Of a stretch of DNA of 64,000 nt, positions 33,450 through 43,841 are shown piece after piece. This DNA is from Nocardioides cremeus. Its GTDB lineage: Bacteria > Actinomycetota > Actinomycetes > Propionibacteriales > Nocardioidaceae. The position numbers were made by a program, and so were the translations under genes. The stretch lies in assembly GCF_030518195.1 (NCBI RefSeq), contig NZ_JAULSC010000013.1, forward strand, positions 46,084-110,083. The letters run 5' to 3'. Below the pieces are notes generated by a model. That model was given only the letters and a program-made list of their open reading frames with translations, was not told the DNA's origin and did not search any database. Numbering within the stretch: the first letter of the stretch is position 1; each line of letters begins with the position of its first letter.

Positions 33450-35519
33450 CTACAGCCCGGCCCCGTCGGCGCGGCGCAGGAACTCCAGGTGCCGCTCGTA
33501 CTGGTCGAGCACGTCGTCGATGAGCTGGGTCTGGGTGTAGCCCATCACGTCGTAGTCCTGGCCGCCGTCGCGCAGGTGCACCTCGAGGCGGCAGTAGACG
33601 TCGTTGCCGCGCGGCGCCCACCCGCCGTACGCCGGGATCGGCACCGTGCGCCGCTGCACCTTGTAGTGGAACGCCAGCTCGGCGCCCACGTCGGCGGTCA
33701 GCTCGATCGCGCCCTCGCCGTGCTCGTCGACGACCGAGACCACCTCGGCGCCCACGCCCTGCTCGCGCAGCTCCTCGGCGACCTCCTCGAGCGCCGGCAC
33801 GACCACCGAGGAGACGAACTCCTCGACGCGCTCCCCGCTCGGGAAGGTCATCACCCTGCGCATCCGGGCCTGCCACGGCACGTGGCGCCGGGGGTCGGGA
33901 GCGGTGGTGCGGCTCGAGAGCGCGCCCGGCAGCGCCGAGCGGCGGCTGTCGACCATGTGGCCCTCGACGGCCAGCGCCCGGTAGAGGCCCCACATCACCA
34001 CGATCATCACGAACGCGAAGGGCAGGCCGACGATGACGGTGGCGTACTGCAGGGCGTAGATGTTGCCCGCGGCCAGGATGGCCAGCGTCAGCGCGCCGGT
34101 GACGACGGCCCAGAACACCCGCAGGCCCGAGGTGGCGTCGTCGTTGACGGTGCGCAGCCGCGAGGTCAGGTTGCCCATCACCAGCGCCCCGGAGTCGGCC
34201 GAGGTCACGTAGAAGAGCAGGCCGACCAGGATCGCCAGCGAGGCGACCACCGGGAAGGCGGGGTACTCCTGCAGCAGCGACCACAGCCCCTCCGAGGGGT
34301 CGACGGCCTCGGCCGCCGCCTCGGCGAAGTCGGTGTTGCCGCTGCGGATCTCGCCGATCGCGGCGTTGCCGAAGATCGTCACCCACATCAGGATGTAGCT
34401 GAACGGGATGATCATGGTGCCGGCCACGAACTGCTTGATCGTGCGACCGCGCGAGATCCGGGCCAGGAACAGCCCGACGAAGGCGGCCCAGGCGATCCAC
34501 CAGGCCCAGAAGAACAGCGTCCAGAAGCTCATCCAGTCGCCGGTGTCCTCGTAGGCGAAGGTCTGCATCGTCATGTCGGGGAAGAGCCGGGCGTAGTCGC
34601 CGACGTTGAGCACCAGCGCGTTGAGCAGGTACGCCGTGCGGCCGGTGACCAGCACGAAGACGGCCAGCAGGATCGCGAGGAGCACGTTGAGCTGGGAGAT
34701 CCGCTTGATGCCCTTCTCGATGCCGCTGACGGCCGAGACCGTGGCGATCGCGACCGCCAGCACGATCAGGGCGGTCTGGGTGGCCAGGCCCTGCGGGATG
34801 CCGAAGACCACGTTGAGGCCGACGTTGAGGCTGACCACGCCGATGCCCAGCGAGGTGGCGACACCGAAGATGGTGCCGATCACCGCGGCGGTGTCGACGG
34901 TGTGCCCGATCGGCCCGTCGACCCGCTTGCCGACCAGCGGGAACAGCGCCGAGCGCACCGCCAGCGGCAGGTGCATCCGGTAGGCGAAGTAGGCCAGCGC
35001 CATGCCCATCAGCGCGTACATGCCCCACCCGGAGATCCCGTAGTGGAACAGGGTCCACACGGTCGCCTCGCGCGCGGCGGTCACGGTCCCGCCCTCGATG
35101 GAGGGCGGGGTCAGGTACTGGGTGACCGGCTCGTAGACCGCGAAGAACATCAGGTCGGTGCCGATGCCGGCGGCGAACAGCATCGCCGCCCAGGCGCCGG
35201 TGGAGAACTCCGGCTTGGAGTGCTCCGGGCCCAGCCGCACCGAGCCGTAGCGCGAGAACCCCAGGTAGATGACGAAGACCAGCACCGCGGTCGTCAGGGC
35301 GATGTAGAACCAGCCGAACCAGGTGGAGACCCAGGCCACGACGCTCTCGAGGGTGCTCAGCGCGTGCTCGGGCGCGGCGACGCACCACACGGTCACCGCG
35401 AGCGCTATGACGGCCGAGGGCACGAAGACCGGCAGGTTGATGCGGGCCGGCGGCTCCCCCGACGGGTCGGGGTCGACGTGCCCGGCGGGCCCGGCGGGGC
35501 CGGTGGTGTCGGTGCTCAT
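33450..35519 (-). CDS. betT: BCCT-family choline/betaine transporter, BetT type
   Basis: A 689-residue secondary transporter of quaternary ammonium compounds. Twelve helices lie between about 28 and 520, with the BCCT signature [20 protein letters not shown] followed by SRGRTIKQF, aromatic residues for the choline cage, and [17 protein letters not shown]. The ~150-residue C-terminal cytoplasmic domain (from about 540) is the osmosensing extension typical of BetT choline importers. Its ATG overlaps the betA stop (ATGA). As the third gene of betB-betA-betT it would supply choline for glycine-betaine synthesis. Choline rather than betaine as substrate is inferred from context. Confidence 0.88.
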   Translation of the reverse strand: MSTDTTGPAGPAGHVDPDPSGEPPARINLPVFVPSAVIALAVTVWCVAAPEHALSTLESVVAWVSTWFGWFYIALTTAVLVFVIYLGFSRYGSVRLGPEHSKPEFSTGAWAAMLFAAGIGTDLMFFAVYEPVTQYLTPPSIEGGTVTAAREATVWTLFHYGISGWGMYALMGMALAYFAYRMHLPLAVRSALFPLVGKRVDGPIGHTVDTAAVIGTIFGVATSLGIGVVSLNVGLNVVFGIPQGLATQTALIVLAVAIATVSAVSGIEKGIKRISQLNVLLAILLAVFVLVTGRTAYLLNALVLNVGDYARLFPDMTMQTFAYEDTGDWMSFWTLFFWAWWIAWAAFVGLFLARISRGRTIKQFVAGTMIIPFSYILMWVTIFGNAAIGEIRSGNTDFAEAAAEAVDPSEGLWSLLQEYPAFPVVASLAILVGLLFYVTSADSGALVMGNLTSRLRTVNDDATSGLRVFWAVVTGALTLAILAAGNIYALQYATVIVGLPFAFVMIVVMWGLYRALAVEGHMVDSRRSALPGALSSRTTAPDPRRHVPWQARMRRVMTFPSGERVEEFVSSVVVPALEEVAEELREQGVGAEVVSVVDEHGEGAIELTADVGAELAFHYKVQRRTVPIPAYGGWAPRGNDVYCRLEVHLRDGGQDYDVMGYTQTQLIDDVLDQYERHLEFLRRADGAGL

Positions 35520-37264
35520 CGCTGGCCTCCCATGGTCCCGGCGGGCTGGCTGCTGCCCTTGACGGTGCCGGGCGCCGCGTCGTTGCGCGGGTCGCCCTCG
35601 GGGTAGAGCGGCATGCCCGCCCCGTGCTTGTAGTAGGGCACGTCGAGCGGGGCGAGCGGCTCGTTGCCGGCGATCAGGTCGGCGGCCTTCTCGGCCAGCA
35701 TCATCACCGGCGCGTAGATGTTGCCGTTGGTCACGAAGGGCATCACCGAGGCGTCGACGACGCGCAGCCCCTCGACGCCGTGCACCCGCATCGTGGCCGG
35801 GTCGACGACCGACATGTCGTCGGTGCCCATCTTGGCGGTGCACGAGGGGTGCAGCGCGGTCTCGGCGTCCTCGGCGACCCAGTCGAGGATCTCCTGGTCG
35901 GTGCTCACCGAGGGCCCGGGTGAGATCTCACCGGCCGAGAACGGCGCGAAGGCCGGCTGCTCGAGGATGTGCCGCGCCGCGCGCACCATCTCGATCCACT
36001 CCTGGCGGTCGCGCTCGGTGGAGAGGTAGTTGAACTGCAGCGCCGGGTGCTCCATCGGGTCGCGGCTCTTGATCCGCAGGGTGCCGCGCACGTCGGAGTA
36101 CATCGGGCCGATGTGCACCTGGTAGCCGTGCTCGGCGGCCGGCTGCGAGCCGTCGTACCGGATCGCGATCGGCAGGAAGTGGAACATCAGGTTGGGGTAG
36201 GCGACCTCGTCGTTGCTGCGGATGAAGCCGCCGGCCTCGAAGTGGTTGGAGGCCCCGACGCCCTTGCGGCCGAAGAGCCACTCGGCGCCGATGCGCGGCT
36301 TGTGGCGGTGCTTGAGCCACGGCGCGATCGAGACGGGCTGCTTGGCGGCGTGCTGGATGTAGACCTCGAGGTGGTCCTGCATGTTCTCGCCCACCCCGGG
36401 CAGGTCGGCGAGCACGTCGATGCCGAGCGAGCGCAGGTGCTCGGCCGGACCGATGCCGCTCAGCTGCAGCAGCTGCGGGGAGTTGATCGCGCCGCCACAG
36501 AGGATCACCTCGCCGGCCTCGACGCTGCGCTGGAGCCGGCCGCCGCGCACGTAGTCGACGCCGGTGACGCGCGTGCCCTGGGTGCGCAGCCCGGTGACCA
36601 TGGCCAGGGTCTGCACGTCGAGGTTCTTGCGGTTCATCACCGGGTGCAGGTAGGCCTGGCTGGCGCTCAGGCGGCGCCCTCGGTGCACGTTGCGGTCGAA
36701 CTTGGCGAAGCCCTCCTGCCGGTAGCCGTTGACGTCGTCGGTCAACGGGTGCCCGGCCTGCTGCACGGCCTCGAAGAACGCACCGAAGAGGGGCGAGCTG
36801 GCCGGGCCGCGCTCGAGCACCAGCGGGCCGGAGCCGCCGCGCCAGGCGTCGGCGCCGGCGGTGCAGGTCTCCATCCGCTTGAAGTAGGGCAGGCAGTGGG
36901 CGTAGTCCCACTGCTCCATCCCGGCCTCGGCCGCCCAGCGCTCGTAGTCGGAGGGGTTGCCGCGCTGGAAGATCATCCCGTTGATCGAGGACGAACCACC
37001 GAGCACCTTGCCGCGGGCGTGGTAGACCCGGCGCCCGCCCATGTGCGGCTCGGGCTCCGACTCGTACTTCCAGTCGTAGAACCGGTTGCCGATCGGGTAG
37101 GGCAGCGCGGCCGGCATGTGGATGAACGGGTCGAGCTTGGTGTCGTTGCGCCCGGCCTCGAGCACCAGCACGCTGGTGGAGGGGTCGGCCGAGAGCCGGT
37201 TGGCCAGCGCCGATCCCGCCGAGCCGCCGCCGACGATGACGTAGTCGTACCTCTTGTTGCTCAC
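35516..37264 (-). CDS. betA: Choline dehydrogenase (GMC oxidoreductase)
   Basis: Oxidises choline to betaine aldehyde using FAD. 582 residues. The N-terminal [20 protein letters not shown] gives GxGxxG at 12-17, GMC signature 1 is [18 protein letters not shown], signature 2 is [17 protein letters not shown], and the active-site His region is [11 protein letters not shown] with [17 protein letters not shown] near the end. The GTG start overlaps the betB stop (GTGA). GMC enzymes have varied substrates, but the flanking betB and BCCT genes make choline the best call. It would be membrane-associated and feed electrons to the respiratory chain. Confidence 0.93.
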   Translation of the reverse strand: MSNKRYDYVIVGGGSAGSALANRLSADPSTSVLVLEAGRNDTKLDPFIHMPAALPYPIGNRFYDWKYESEPEPHMGGRRVYHARGKVLGGSSSINGMIFQRGNPSDYERWAAEAGMEQWDYAHCLPYFKRMETCTAGADAWRGGSGPLVLERGPASSPLFGAFFEAVQQAGHPLTDDVNGYRQEGFAKFDRNVHRGRRLSASQAYLHPVMNRKNLDVQTLAMVTGLRTQGTRVTGVDYVRGGRLQRSVEAGEVILCGGAINSPQLLQLSGIGPAEHLRSLGIDVLADLPGVGENMQDHLEVYIQHAAKQPVSIAPWLKHRHKPRIGAEWLFGRKGVGASNHFEAGGFIRSNDEVAYPNLMFHFLPIAIRYDGSQPAAEHGYQVHIGPMYSDVRGTLRIKSRDPMEHPALQFNYLSTERDRQEWIEMVRAARHILEQPAFAPFSAGEISPGPSVSTDQEILDWVAEDAETALHPSCTAKMGTDDMSVVDPATMRVHGVEGLRVVDASVMPFVTNGNIYAPVMMLAEKAADLIAGNEPLAPLDVPYYKHGAGMPLYPEGDPRNDAAPGTVKGSSQPAGTMGGQR

Positions 37265-38769
37265 GCCTGGATGTCCTCTCGGTCGTCGGAGAACCAGTCG
37301 GCACGAGCCGGCCGGGTGTTGTGCCAGATGTGCTTGGTCTCGCGGTACTCCTCGAGGCCGGCGATGCCGAGCTCGCGCCCGGTGCCGCTCTGCTTGTAGC
37401 CGCCCCACTCGGCCTGCGCCACGTAGGGGTGGTAGTCGTTGATCCAGATCGTGCCGTGCCGCAGCCGCGCCGCGACCCGCTGGGCGCGGCCGGCGTCGCT
37501 GGTCCACACCGCGCCGGCCAGGCCGTAGACGGTGTCGTTGGCGATCGAGACCGCGGCCTCCTCGAGCGCGTCGGCGTCGCCGCCGGTGAAGCGCTCCACG
37601 GTCAGCACCGGCCCGAAGCTCTCCTCCTGCACGCACGACATGTCGGCGGAGCAGTCGTCGAGGATGGTGGGCAGGTAGTAGAACCCGTCGTCGTACGCCG
37701 CCCCCTCGGGCCGGGCGCCGCCGACGCGCAGCGTGGCGCCCTCGGCGAGGCCGGCCGCCACGTAGGCCTCGACCTTCTCGCGGTGGGCGGCGCTGATCAG
37801 CGGGCCGGTCTCGGCCTCGTCGTCGAAGGGCCCACCGAGGCGGATCCGCCCCGCGCGGCGCACCAGCTCGTCGACGACCCGGTCGTGGACGGTGTCCTCC
37901 ACCACCAGCCGGGCACCGGCCGAGCAGACCTGGCCGGAGTCGAGGAAGACCGCGGTGAGGGCGTTGTCGATCGCCGCGTCGAGGTCGGCGTCGGCGAAGA
38001 CGATGTTGGGGTTCTTGCCGCCGAGCTCGAGCGCGACCTTCTTGACCGTCGGCGCGGCCGAGGCCATGATCCGGCGCCCGGTGACGACGCCGCCGGTGAA
38101 GGAGACCAGGTCGACCTCGGGGGCCTCGGTCAGGGTGGGCCCGACCCGGTCGCCGGCGCCGAGCACCAGGTTGGCCACGCCGTCGGGGAGGCCCACGTCG
38201 CTCAGCGCCCGGACCAGCCAGATGGCGGTCGAGGGGGTCAGCTCGCTGGGCTTGAGGACGAAGGTGTTGCCGGCCGCCAGGCATGGCGCGACCTTCCACG
38301 AGGTCTGCAGCAGCGGGTAGTTCCACGGCGTGATGAGCGAGCAGACGCCGATCGGCTCGTGCACGACCCGGCTGACCACGTCGGGCATGCCGGTGTCGAC
38401 GACCCGGCCGGCCTCGGCCTGGGCCAGCGCGGCGAAGTGGCGGAAGACGGAGACGATGTCGTCGACGTCGATCTGCGACTCGACGAAGCGCTTGCCGGTG
38501 TCGAGGGACTCCAGCCGCGCGACCTCGTCCTTGTCGGCCTCCAGCCGGTCGGCCAGGCGGTGCAGCAGCGCGGCCCGCTCGGGGGCGGGCGTGCCGGGCC
38601 AGGGGCCGTTGTCGAAGGCGCTGCGGGCGGCGACGACCGCCGCGACCGCGTCCTTCTCCCCGCCTTCGGAGACGGTCACCACGTGGCGGCCGTCGGCGGG
38701 GCAGTGGATGTCACGGGTGGCGCCGTCAGCGGCGTCGCACCAGGTTCCGTCGATGAACAGGTCGGGCAC
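37261..38769 (-). CDS. betB: Betaine-aldehyde dehydrogenase
   Basis: NAD(P)-dependent oxidation of betaine aldehyde to glycine betaine. 502 residues of the ALDH fold: [20 protein letters not shown] with the proton-relay Asn, [23 protein letters not shown], catalytic E248 (ALELGGKNP) and nucleophile C282 ([10 protein letters not shown]), ending with the [13 protein letters not shown] region. GTG 38769 follows GAGGAG at 4 nt. First gene of the betB-betA-betT unit, which together makes the osmoprotectant from imported choline. The 186-nt gap upstream contains no further gene; no BetI-type repressor is adjacent. Confidence 0.93.
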   Translation of the reverse strand: MPDLFIDGTWCDAADGATRDIHCPADGRHVVTVSEGGEKDAVAAVVAARSAFDNGPWPGTPAPERAALLHRLADRLEADKDEVARLESLDTGKRFVESQIDVDDIVSVFRHFAALAQAEAGRVVDTGMPDVVSRVVHEPIGVCSLITPWNYPLLQTSWKVAPCLAAGNTFVLKPSELTPSTAIWLVRALSDVGLPDGVANLVLGAGDRVGPTLTEAPEVDLVSFTGGVVTGRRIMASAAPTVKKVALELGGKNPNIVFADADLDAAIDNALTAVFLDSGQVCSAGARLVVEDTVHDRVVDELVRRAGRIRLGGPFDDEAETGPLISAAHREKVEAYVAAGLAEGATLRVGGARPEGAAYDDGFYYLPTILDDCSADMSCVQEESFGPVLTVERFTGGDADALEEAAVSIANDTVYGLAGAVWTSDAGRAQRVAARLRHGTIWINDYHPYVAQAEWGGYKQSGTGRELGIAGLEEYRETKHIWHNTRPARADWFSDDREDIQA

Positions 38770-38955
38770 GGCACTCCTCGGGGGTTCGGCGCCTCAGGGG
38801 ATCCCAGCAGTGACCTCGAGTCGAACCAGTTCCCACCCGTGGCGCGTCGCACCGCCGACGCCGGGGAGCAGGGGCGCCCCACAGGAGGGTCCCGAGGTCT
38901 TCGAACCTGCCGGACCCTACGGCTCCCGACCTCACCCCAAGGGAGGTGGTTCGGC

Positions 38956-39312
38956 TCAGACGTGCGCGGTGGACCAGAAGATCGCCACGGCCACGTTGAG
39001 CACGCTGAGCCCCAGCACCCCGGCCCACAGCGCCTGCGAGACCTGCTCCTTCTTCACGTTGGCCATGACCAGCCCGAGCACCGCCAGCCCGACGAGGAGC
39101 TTGACCGCGATCTTGGCGTGGTCGACGTCGGCGTCGCCGGCCTCGAGCACCCCGACCAGGGCGAGCCCCGCGACGAAGGCGGTGCCGGCGCCGTCGCGCA
39201 TCGCGGCGTTGACGCGCTTGGGGCCGGGTCCGGCCTGGGCCAGGGCGCCGCCGATGAGCGCGGCGAAGCCGAGGACGTGCACGAACAGCAGGATCAGTCG
39301 AAGGGTGTCCAC
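38956..39312 (-). CDS. Small four-helix membrane protein, function unknown
   Basis: 118 residues with four hydrophobic helices (about 4-26, 42-60, 67-86 and 92-114). The first begins LRLILLFVHVLGFAALIGGA, resembling small actinobacterial membrane families with an intramembrane His (H12). No catalytic motif is seen and I do not recognise the family with certainty. GTG 39312 is the start; it lies 10 nt downstream of the aldo-keto reductase stop, so the two may be co-transcribed. Confidence 0.65.
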   Translation of the reverse strand: MDTLRLILLFVHVLGFAALIGGALAQAGPGPKRVNAAMRDGAGTAFVAGLALVGVLEAGDADVDHAKIAVKLLVGLAVLGLVMANVKKEQVSQALWAGVLGLSVLNVAVAIFWSTAHV

Positions 39313-39322
39313 GCCGGTGATC

Positions 39323-40351
39323 CTAGGCGTCGCCCAGCGTGCGCGAACGCTGGTCCCGGCCCAGCTCGCCGTAGGGGTAGTCGGCCGCGTGCAGGTCGCT
39401 GGCGCTGTCGAGCAGCGCGGTGGCGTCGTCGTCGAGCACGACGTCGATCGAGGCGAGGTTGGCGCGCAGCTGCTCGGTGGTGCGCGCCCCCAGGATCGTC
39501 GAGCTGACGCCGGGGCGCTCGCGCAGCCAGGCCAGGGCCACCTGCGACGGCGAGGCGCCCGTCTCGTCGGCCACGCGGCGTACGGCGTCGACGATGGTCC
39601 AGGTGCGCTCGGTGCCGCGACGCTCCCACGCCTCCATGCCGCGACCGGGGTCCTCGCCCAGCCGGGTCGCGCCCGTGGGCCGCTCGTCGCGGGTGTACTT
39701 GCCGGTGAGCCAGCCGCCGGCGAGCGGGCCCCACGGCAGCATCCCCATGCCGGCGTCGAGCACGGCGGGCACGATCTCCCACTCCACCTCGCGCGCGACC
39801 AGGTTGTACTGCGGCTGCAGGGTGACCGGCTCGGCGAGGCCCAGGCGGCGGGCGGTGTGCACGGCCTTGGTCAGCTGCCACCCGGTGAAGTTGGAGAGGC
39901 CGTAGTAGCCGATGCGCCCCGAGCGCACGAAGCCGTCGAGCGTGCGCAGGGTCTCCTCCAGCGGCGTGACCGGGTCCCAGGCGTGCACCTGGTAGAGGTC
40001 GACCGCCTCCACCCCGAGCCGGCGCAGCGAGGCGTCGAGGGCCCGGGTCAGGTGGCGCGTCGAGGCGCCGCCGCCCTGCGGGTCGGCGCCCATCGGGAAG
40101 CGGGCCTTGGTGGCCAGCACCACCCGGTCGGTGACGTCGGCCGGGCGGTCGGCCAGCCAGCGGCCGATGATCTCCTCGGAGATGCCCGCGGTGTAGACGT
40201 CGGCGGTGTCGACGAGGGTGCCGCCGGCCTCGACGAAGACGTCGAGCTGCTCGTGGGAGCCGGCCTCGTCGGTCTCGGCGCCGAAGGTCATCGTGCCGAG
40301 GCAGAGGCGGGAGACGGCGCAGCCGCTGTGTCCGAGAGTGGTGTATCGCAT
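39323..40351 (-). CDS. Aldo/keto reductase
   Basis: A 342-residue NADPH-dependent oxidoreductase of the TIM-barrel AKR superfamily. The catalytic tetrad is visible: Asp and Tyr in [11 protein letters not shown], Lys in VVLATKARF and His in [11 protein letters not shown]. The phosphate-binding end reads [19 protein letters not shown]. The overall pattern is close to the AKR11/YajO-type general reductases; the substrate is unknown. The ATG at 40351 starts the family sequence [10 protein letters not shown]. It precedes the small membrane gene and follows the response-regulator gene by 22 nt on the same strand. Confidence 0.9.
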   Translation of the reverse strand: MRYTTLGHSGCAVSRLCLGTMTFGAETDEAGSHEQLDVFVEAGGTLVDTADVYTAGISEEIIGRWLADRPADVTDRVVLATKARFPMGADPQGGGASTRHLTRALDASLRRLGVEAVDLYQVHAWDPVTPLEETLRTLDGFVRSGRIGYYGLSNFTGWQLTKAVHTARRLGLAEPVTLQPQYNLVAREVEWEIVPAVLDAGMGMLPWGPLAGGWLTGKYTRDERPTGATRLGEDPGRGMEAWERRGTERTWTIVDAVRRVADETGASPSQVALAWLRERPGVSSTILGARTTEQLRANLASIDVVLDDDATALLDSASDLHAADYPYGELGRDQRSRTLGDA

Positions 40352-40373
40352 GGGTCCGATCCTCCCCCATCCC

Positions 40374-41042
40374 TCAAAGCAGGCGACGGTCGGTGGCCCA
40401 CCGGGTCAGCTCGTGGCGCGAGGAGAGCTGCAGCTTGCGCAGCACGCTCGACATGTGGGTCTCGACCGTCTTGACCGAGATGAAGAGCTCGCCGGCGACC
40501 TCGCGGTAGGAGTAGCCGCGCGCGATCAGGCGCATCACCTCGCGCTCGCGCTCGGTGAGCCGGTCGAGGTCCTCGTCGACCTCCGCGACCGCGAACGTGC
40601 CGGCGAAGGCGTCGAGGACGAAGCCCGCCAGCCGCGGCGAGAAGACCGCGTCGCCGTCGGCCACGCGGCGTACGGCGTCGACGAGCTCGGGGCCGGTGAT
40701 CGTCTTGGTGACGTAGCCGCGGGCGCCGCCGCGGATGGTGCCGATGACGTCCTCGGCGGCGTCGCTGACCGACAGCGCGAGGTAGCGGGTCGTGCCGGTG
40801 CGGTCGCGGCGCATCACCTCGACCCCGCCGCCGCCGGGCAGGTGCACGTCGAGGAGCACCACGTCGGGGGCGTGCTCGGCGACCGCGCGCACCGCCTCGT
40901 CGACGTCGGCGGCCTCGGCGACCACCTCGACGACACCGGCCCCGACCGCGGCGAGCTCGGCGCGCACCCCGGAGCGGAACATCGCGTGGTCGTCGACCAC
41001 GACGACGCTGGTCGGGGCGTCGCTCGGGCGGGCTGTGCTCAC
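40374..41042 (-). CDS. NarL/LuxR-family response regulator
   Basis: A 222-residue two-component response regulator. The receiver domain is residues 12-130, with acidic pocket D17-D18, phosphoacceptor D65 in VVLLDVHLPG and the conserved Lys in GYVTKTI. The LuxR-type HTH is at about 158-215 (LTEREREVMRLIARGYSYREVAGELFISVKTVETHMS region). Its GTG start overlaps the kinase stop (GTGA), so kinase and regulator are coupled. Expected to receive phosphate from the PspC-domain kinase and act on the divergent PspC promoter; that is inference. Confidence 0.93.
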   Translation of the reverse strand: MSTARPSDAPTSVVVVDDHAMFRSGVRAELAAVGAGVVEVVAEAADVDEAVRAVAEHAPDVVLLDVHLPGGGGVEVMRRDRTGTTRYLALSVSDAAEDVIGTIRGGARGYVTKTITGPELVDAVRRVADGDAVFSPRLAGFVLDAFAGTFAVAEVDEDLDRLTEREREVMRLIARGYSYREVAGELFISVKTVETHMSSVLRKLQLSSRHELTRWATDRRLL

Positions 41043-42313
41043 TGTTCCTCCTGGGACGGGCGGTCGGGACGGGGCAGGCGCAGGCGCACCTCGGTGCCGG
41101 CGCCGGGGGCCGTGCGCACCTCGGCGGTGCCGCCGTGGCGGCTCATCCGGTCGAGGATGCTGCGGCGCACGCCGTAGCGGTCGGCGGGCACGGCCTCGAG
41201 GTCGAAGCCGCGACCGCGGTCGCGCACGAAGACCTCGACGGCCTCGTCGTCGATCTCGGCGTAGACGTCGATGCGCGGCACCCCGGCGTGCCGGGCGGCG
41301 TTGGCCAGGGCCTCGCCGGTGGCGGCGACGACCGGGCGCAGCGCCTCGTCGAGCGGGGCGTCACCGACCGCGACCACGTCGACGGCCACGCCGTGGGTGT
41401 CCTCGACGCTCGCGGCGGCGGCGCGCAGCGCGCTGGCCACGCTGCTCTCGTCGACCGCCTCCTCGCTGTAGAGCCAGGCGCGCAGGTCGCGCTCCTGGCT
41501 GCGGGCCAGCCGGGCAACGGTGGGGCCGTCGTCGGCGGAGCGCTGGATCAGCGCGAGGGTCTGCAGCACCGAGTCGTGCAGGTGGGCGGCGACGTCGGCG
41601 CGCTCCTGGCTGCGCACCCGCTCCTCGCGCTCCGCGGTCAGGTCGGAGGCCAGCCGGTAGAACCACGGCCCGACCACGACCCCGATGCCGGCGACGCCGA
41701 CCAGGGTGGCCAGCACCAGGTCGCCGGCGGCCGCGGCGCCGCCGTCGCGCAGGAAGACCAGCCCGAGGGCGGTGACCACGAGCAGCGCCCCGGCCACCAC
41801 CCGTGCGTACGACGCCCAGCCGCCCGCACCGAAGACGGCCCGCACCGGGTCGATGCGCCCGGTGGTGTCGAGCCAGCGCTCGCGCTGCGCCTCGTCGGCC
41901 TGTCGCCACAGCAGCGCGACGCCGACCAGGCCGATCGCCACCGGCCAGAACACGACGCCCTGGCCCAGCACCGCCTCGACCGCGAGCAGCAGCCCGAGGG
42001 CCAGCGCACCCAGCGCGACCACCTGGCCCACGTCACCGAGCCGGCGGGCCCGGCCGGGCCGGCGCCCGTCGCGGGTGGCGCCCTCGAGCCCGGGCGCGCT
42101 GCGCTCGAACCCGGCGTCGGTCGGCAGCACCAGCCACAGACCGGCGTACAGCACGATGCCGAGCCCGCCGGCCGCGGCGCCGACCAGGAACGCCACCCGC
42201 ACCCAGAGCACCGGCACGCCGAGGTGGCGTGCGAGACCGCCGGCGACACCGCCGAGCACGGGGGCGTGCGCGTCGCGGTAGGCCCTGCGCGGCGGGAGCT
42301 CGGTGGTGGTCAT
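41039..42313 (-). CDS. PspC-domain sensor histidine kinase
   Basis: 424 residues. The N-terminal PspC domain (about 10-66) carries LGGVAGGLARHLGVPVLWVRVAF and one helix; four more helices follow up to about residue 225. The kinase core has a HisKA_3 dimerisation helix with phosphoacceptor H246 (AAHLHDSVLQTLALIQ), an N-box ATGEALANAARHAG and a G-box RDRGRGFD. PspC-fused kinases are an actinobacterial envelope-stress design. The ATG at 42313 is supported by the MTTTELPPRR start. Divergent from another PspC gene over 133 nt. Confidence 0.92.
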   Translation of the reverse strand: MTTTELPPRRAYRDAHAPVLGGVAGGLARHLGVPVLWVRVAFLVGAAAGGLGIVLYAGLWLVLPTDAGFERSAPGLEGATRDGRRPGRARRLGDVGQVVALGALALGLLLAVEAVLGQGVVFWPVAIGLVGVALLWRQADEAQRERWLDTTGRIDPVRAVFGAGGWASYARVVAGALLVVTALGLVFLRDGGAAAAGDLVLATLVGVAGIGVVVGPWFYRLASDLTAEREERVRSQERADVAAHLHDSVLQTLALIQRSADDGPTVARLARSQERDLRAWLYSEEAVDESSVASALRAAAASVEDTHGVAVDVVAVGDAPLDEALRPVVAATGEALANAARHAGVPRIDVYAEIDDEAVEVFVRDRGRGFDLEAVPADRYGVRRSILDRMSRHGGTAEVRTAPGAGTEVRLRLPRPDRPSQEEQ

Positions 42314-42361
42314 CAGGGCTCCATCGTCGCACCGCCCCGCGGGCACGGACCATGAGGAGGA

Positions 42362-42402
42362 ACCCTGGGATCGCGGCCGCCCGGACCGGGGAGGACCAGG
42401 GT
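42362..42402. promoter_or_regulatory. Inverted repeat in the divergent PspC promoter region
   Basis: ACCCTGG (42362-42368) and its inverse CCAGGGT (42396-42402) are separated by 27 bp in the gap between the kinase operon and the second PspC gene. Candidate response-regulator half-sites by position only. Confidence 0.3.
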
Positions 42403-42446
42403 GTTCCCCGATGGTGGCGGCGCCTGCCCGGGGCCAGGCTGGAGCC

Positions 42447-43568
42447 ATGACCACCACACCGCCCGAGGCGCCCCAGGGCCCCGACCCCCGTGAGGCCCCC
42501 GACGCGCAGGGCCCGCGCGTGAGCGCCGCCGAGGCCCGCGACCTCTCCCGGCTGCGCCGCTCCTCGACCGACCGCCACGTCGCCGGCGTCGCCGGCGGCC
42601 TGGGCCGCCACCTCGACGTCGACCCGGTGGTCCTGCGGGTCGCCTTCGTGGTCCTCGCCTTCTTCGGCGGCGCCGGCCTGCTGCTGTACGCCGCCGGATG
42701 GCTCTTCGTGCCCCGCGACGACACCGGCGAGGCGACGATCGACCTCGACGCCAGGAACCGCAACGTGGTGCTGGTGCTGGTCGGCGTGGTCGCCGCCCTG
42801 GCGCTGCTCGGTGACGTGGCGGGCGGTGACTGGTGGTTCCCGTGGCCGCTGGTGCTGGTGGGCCTGTTCGTCGCCTGGCTGCTCTCGCGTCGCGACGCGC
42901 GCCGCGGCGAGCCGCCCGCGGCAGCGGCCGAGGGCACACCCGTGCTGCCGCCCCCGACGCGCTCCCCGCGCCGCCGCGGACCGCGGCTCTTCCTCTTCAC
43001 CCTGGCGCTGGTCGCCCTGGCGATCGGCATCCTCGCCACGGTCGACCTGGCCGGCGCGCAGGTGGCCGCCGCGGCCTACCCGGCGCTCGCGCTGGCACTG
43101 GTGGGTGCGGTGCTGGTCGTCGGTGCGTTCTTCGGCCGCGCCGGCGGGCTCATCCTGGTCGGGCTGCTCCTGCTGCCCGTGCTGGGGATCGCCTCGGCCG
43201 CCGACCACCACGAGGGCGAGGAACTCCTGCGGGTGCCGACGTCGGCCGACGCCCTGGCCGAGGGATACCGGATCGACGCCGGGGAGATGGTCATCGACCT
43301 GACCTCGGTGGCCGACCTCGACCGGCTCGACGGCCGCACCCTGACCCTGGAGGCCGACCTCGGCCGGATCGAGGTCCTGGTGCCCGCGGGCCTCGAGGTG
43401 GTCGCCAGCGGCGTGGTCTCGGCCGGCCACATCGACCTCTTCGGCGACGAGACCGGCGGCATCGACACGGCCCTGCGCCGCACCAGCCCCGGCCGGGACG
43501 GCGACGCGCCCCGCCTGACCATCGACGCCGAGGTCGGCCTCGGCGAGATCGAGATGAGGACCCCGTGA
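42447..43568 (+). CDS. PspC-domain multi-pass membrane protein
   Basis: 373 residues. The PspC domain at about 36-92 repeats the kinase's motif (VAGVAGGLGRHLDVDPVVLRVAF). More helices run to about residue 250, and a ~110-residue C-terminal domain rich in beta structure (VIDLTSVADLDRLDGR...LGRIEVLVPAGLEVV...GEIEM) resembles LiaF/toast-rack-like domains. Such proteins often modulate PspC/LiaS-type kinases, so a role as regulator or output of the divergent two-component system is likely. ATG 42447 follows GGAGCC. It overlaps the next gene by 4 nt (GTGA). Confidence 0.85.
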   Translation: MTTTPPEAPQGPDPREAPDAQGPRVSAAEARDLSRLRRSSTDRHVAGVAGGLGRHLDVDPVVLRVAFVVLAFFGGAGLLLYAAGWLFVPRDDTGEATIDLDARNRNVVLVLVGVVAALALLGDVAGGDWWFPWPLVLVGLFVAWLLSRRDARRGEPPAAAAEGTPVLPPPTRSPRRRGPRLFLFTLALVALAIGILATVDLAGAQVAAAAYPALALALVGAVLVVGAFFGRAGGLILVGLLLLPVLGIASAADHHEGEELLRVPTSADALAEGYRIDAGEMVIDLTSVADLDRLDGRTLTLEADLGRIEVLVPAGLEVVASGVVSAGHIDLFGDETGGIDTALRRTSPGRDGDAPRLTIDAEVGLGEIEMRTP

Positions 43569-43825
43569 GCGAGCACGAGACCGAGCACGAGAGCGCGACC
43601 GGGACGGGCTTCTGGGCCGACGGCCGGCACGCCGTCAACGTGGGGCAGCTGGTGATGGGCCTGGCGTTCCTGGGCCTGGCCGCGATCTGGGCGGTGCTGG
43701 CCGCCGATGTCCTCGACGGCGACGCGCTGCGCTGGCTGCTGCCGATGCCGTGGCTGGTCGCCGGCGCGGCCGGGCTGCTGGCCACCACCATGGGCGCGGC
43801 CCGGCGCCGTGGCGGAAGCCGCTGA
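43565..43825 (+). CDS. Small two-helix membrane protein coupled to the PspC gene
   Basis: 86 residues starting GTG 43565 in a GTGA overlap with the PspC gene. A charged N-terminus (MSEHETEHESATG) precedes two helices (about 25-46 and 56-76) and a short Arg-rich end. No family is recognised. Translational coupling suggests it works with the PspC protein in the envelope. Confidence 0.75.
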   Translation: MSEHETEHESATGTGFWADGRHAVNVGQLVMGLAFLGLAAIWAVLAADVLDGDALRWLLPMPWLVAGAAGLLATTMGAARRRGGSR

Positions 43826-43841
43826 CCGGCGGCCGTGCGCG

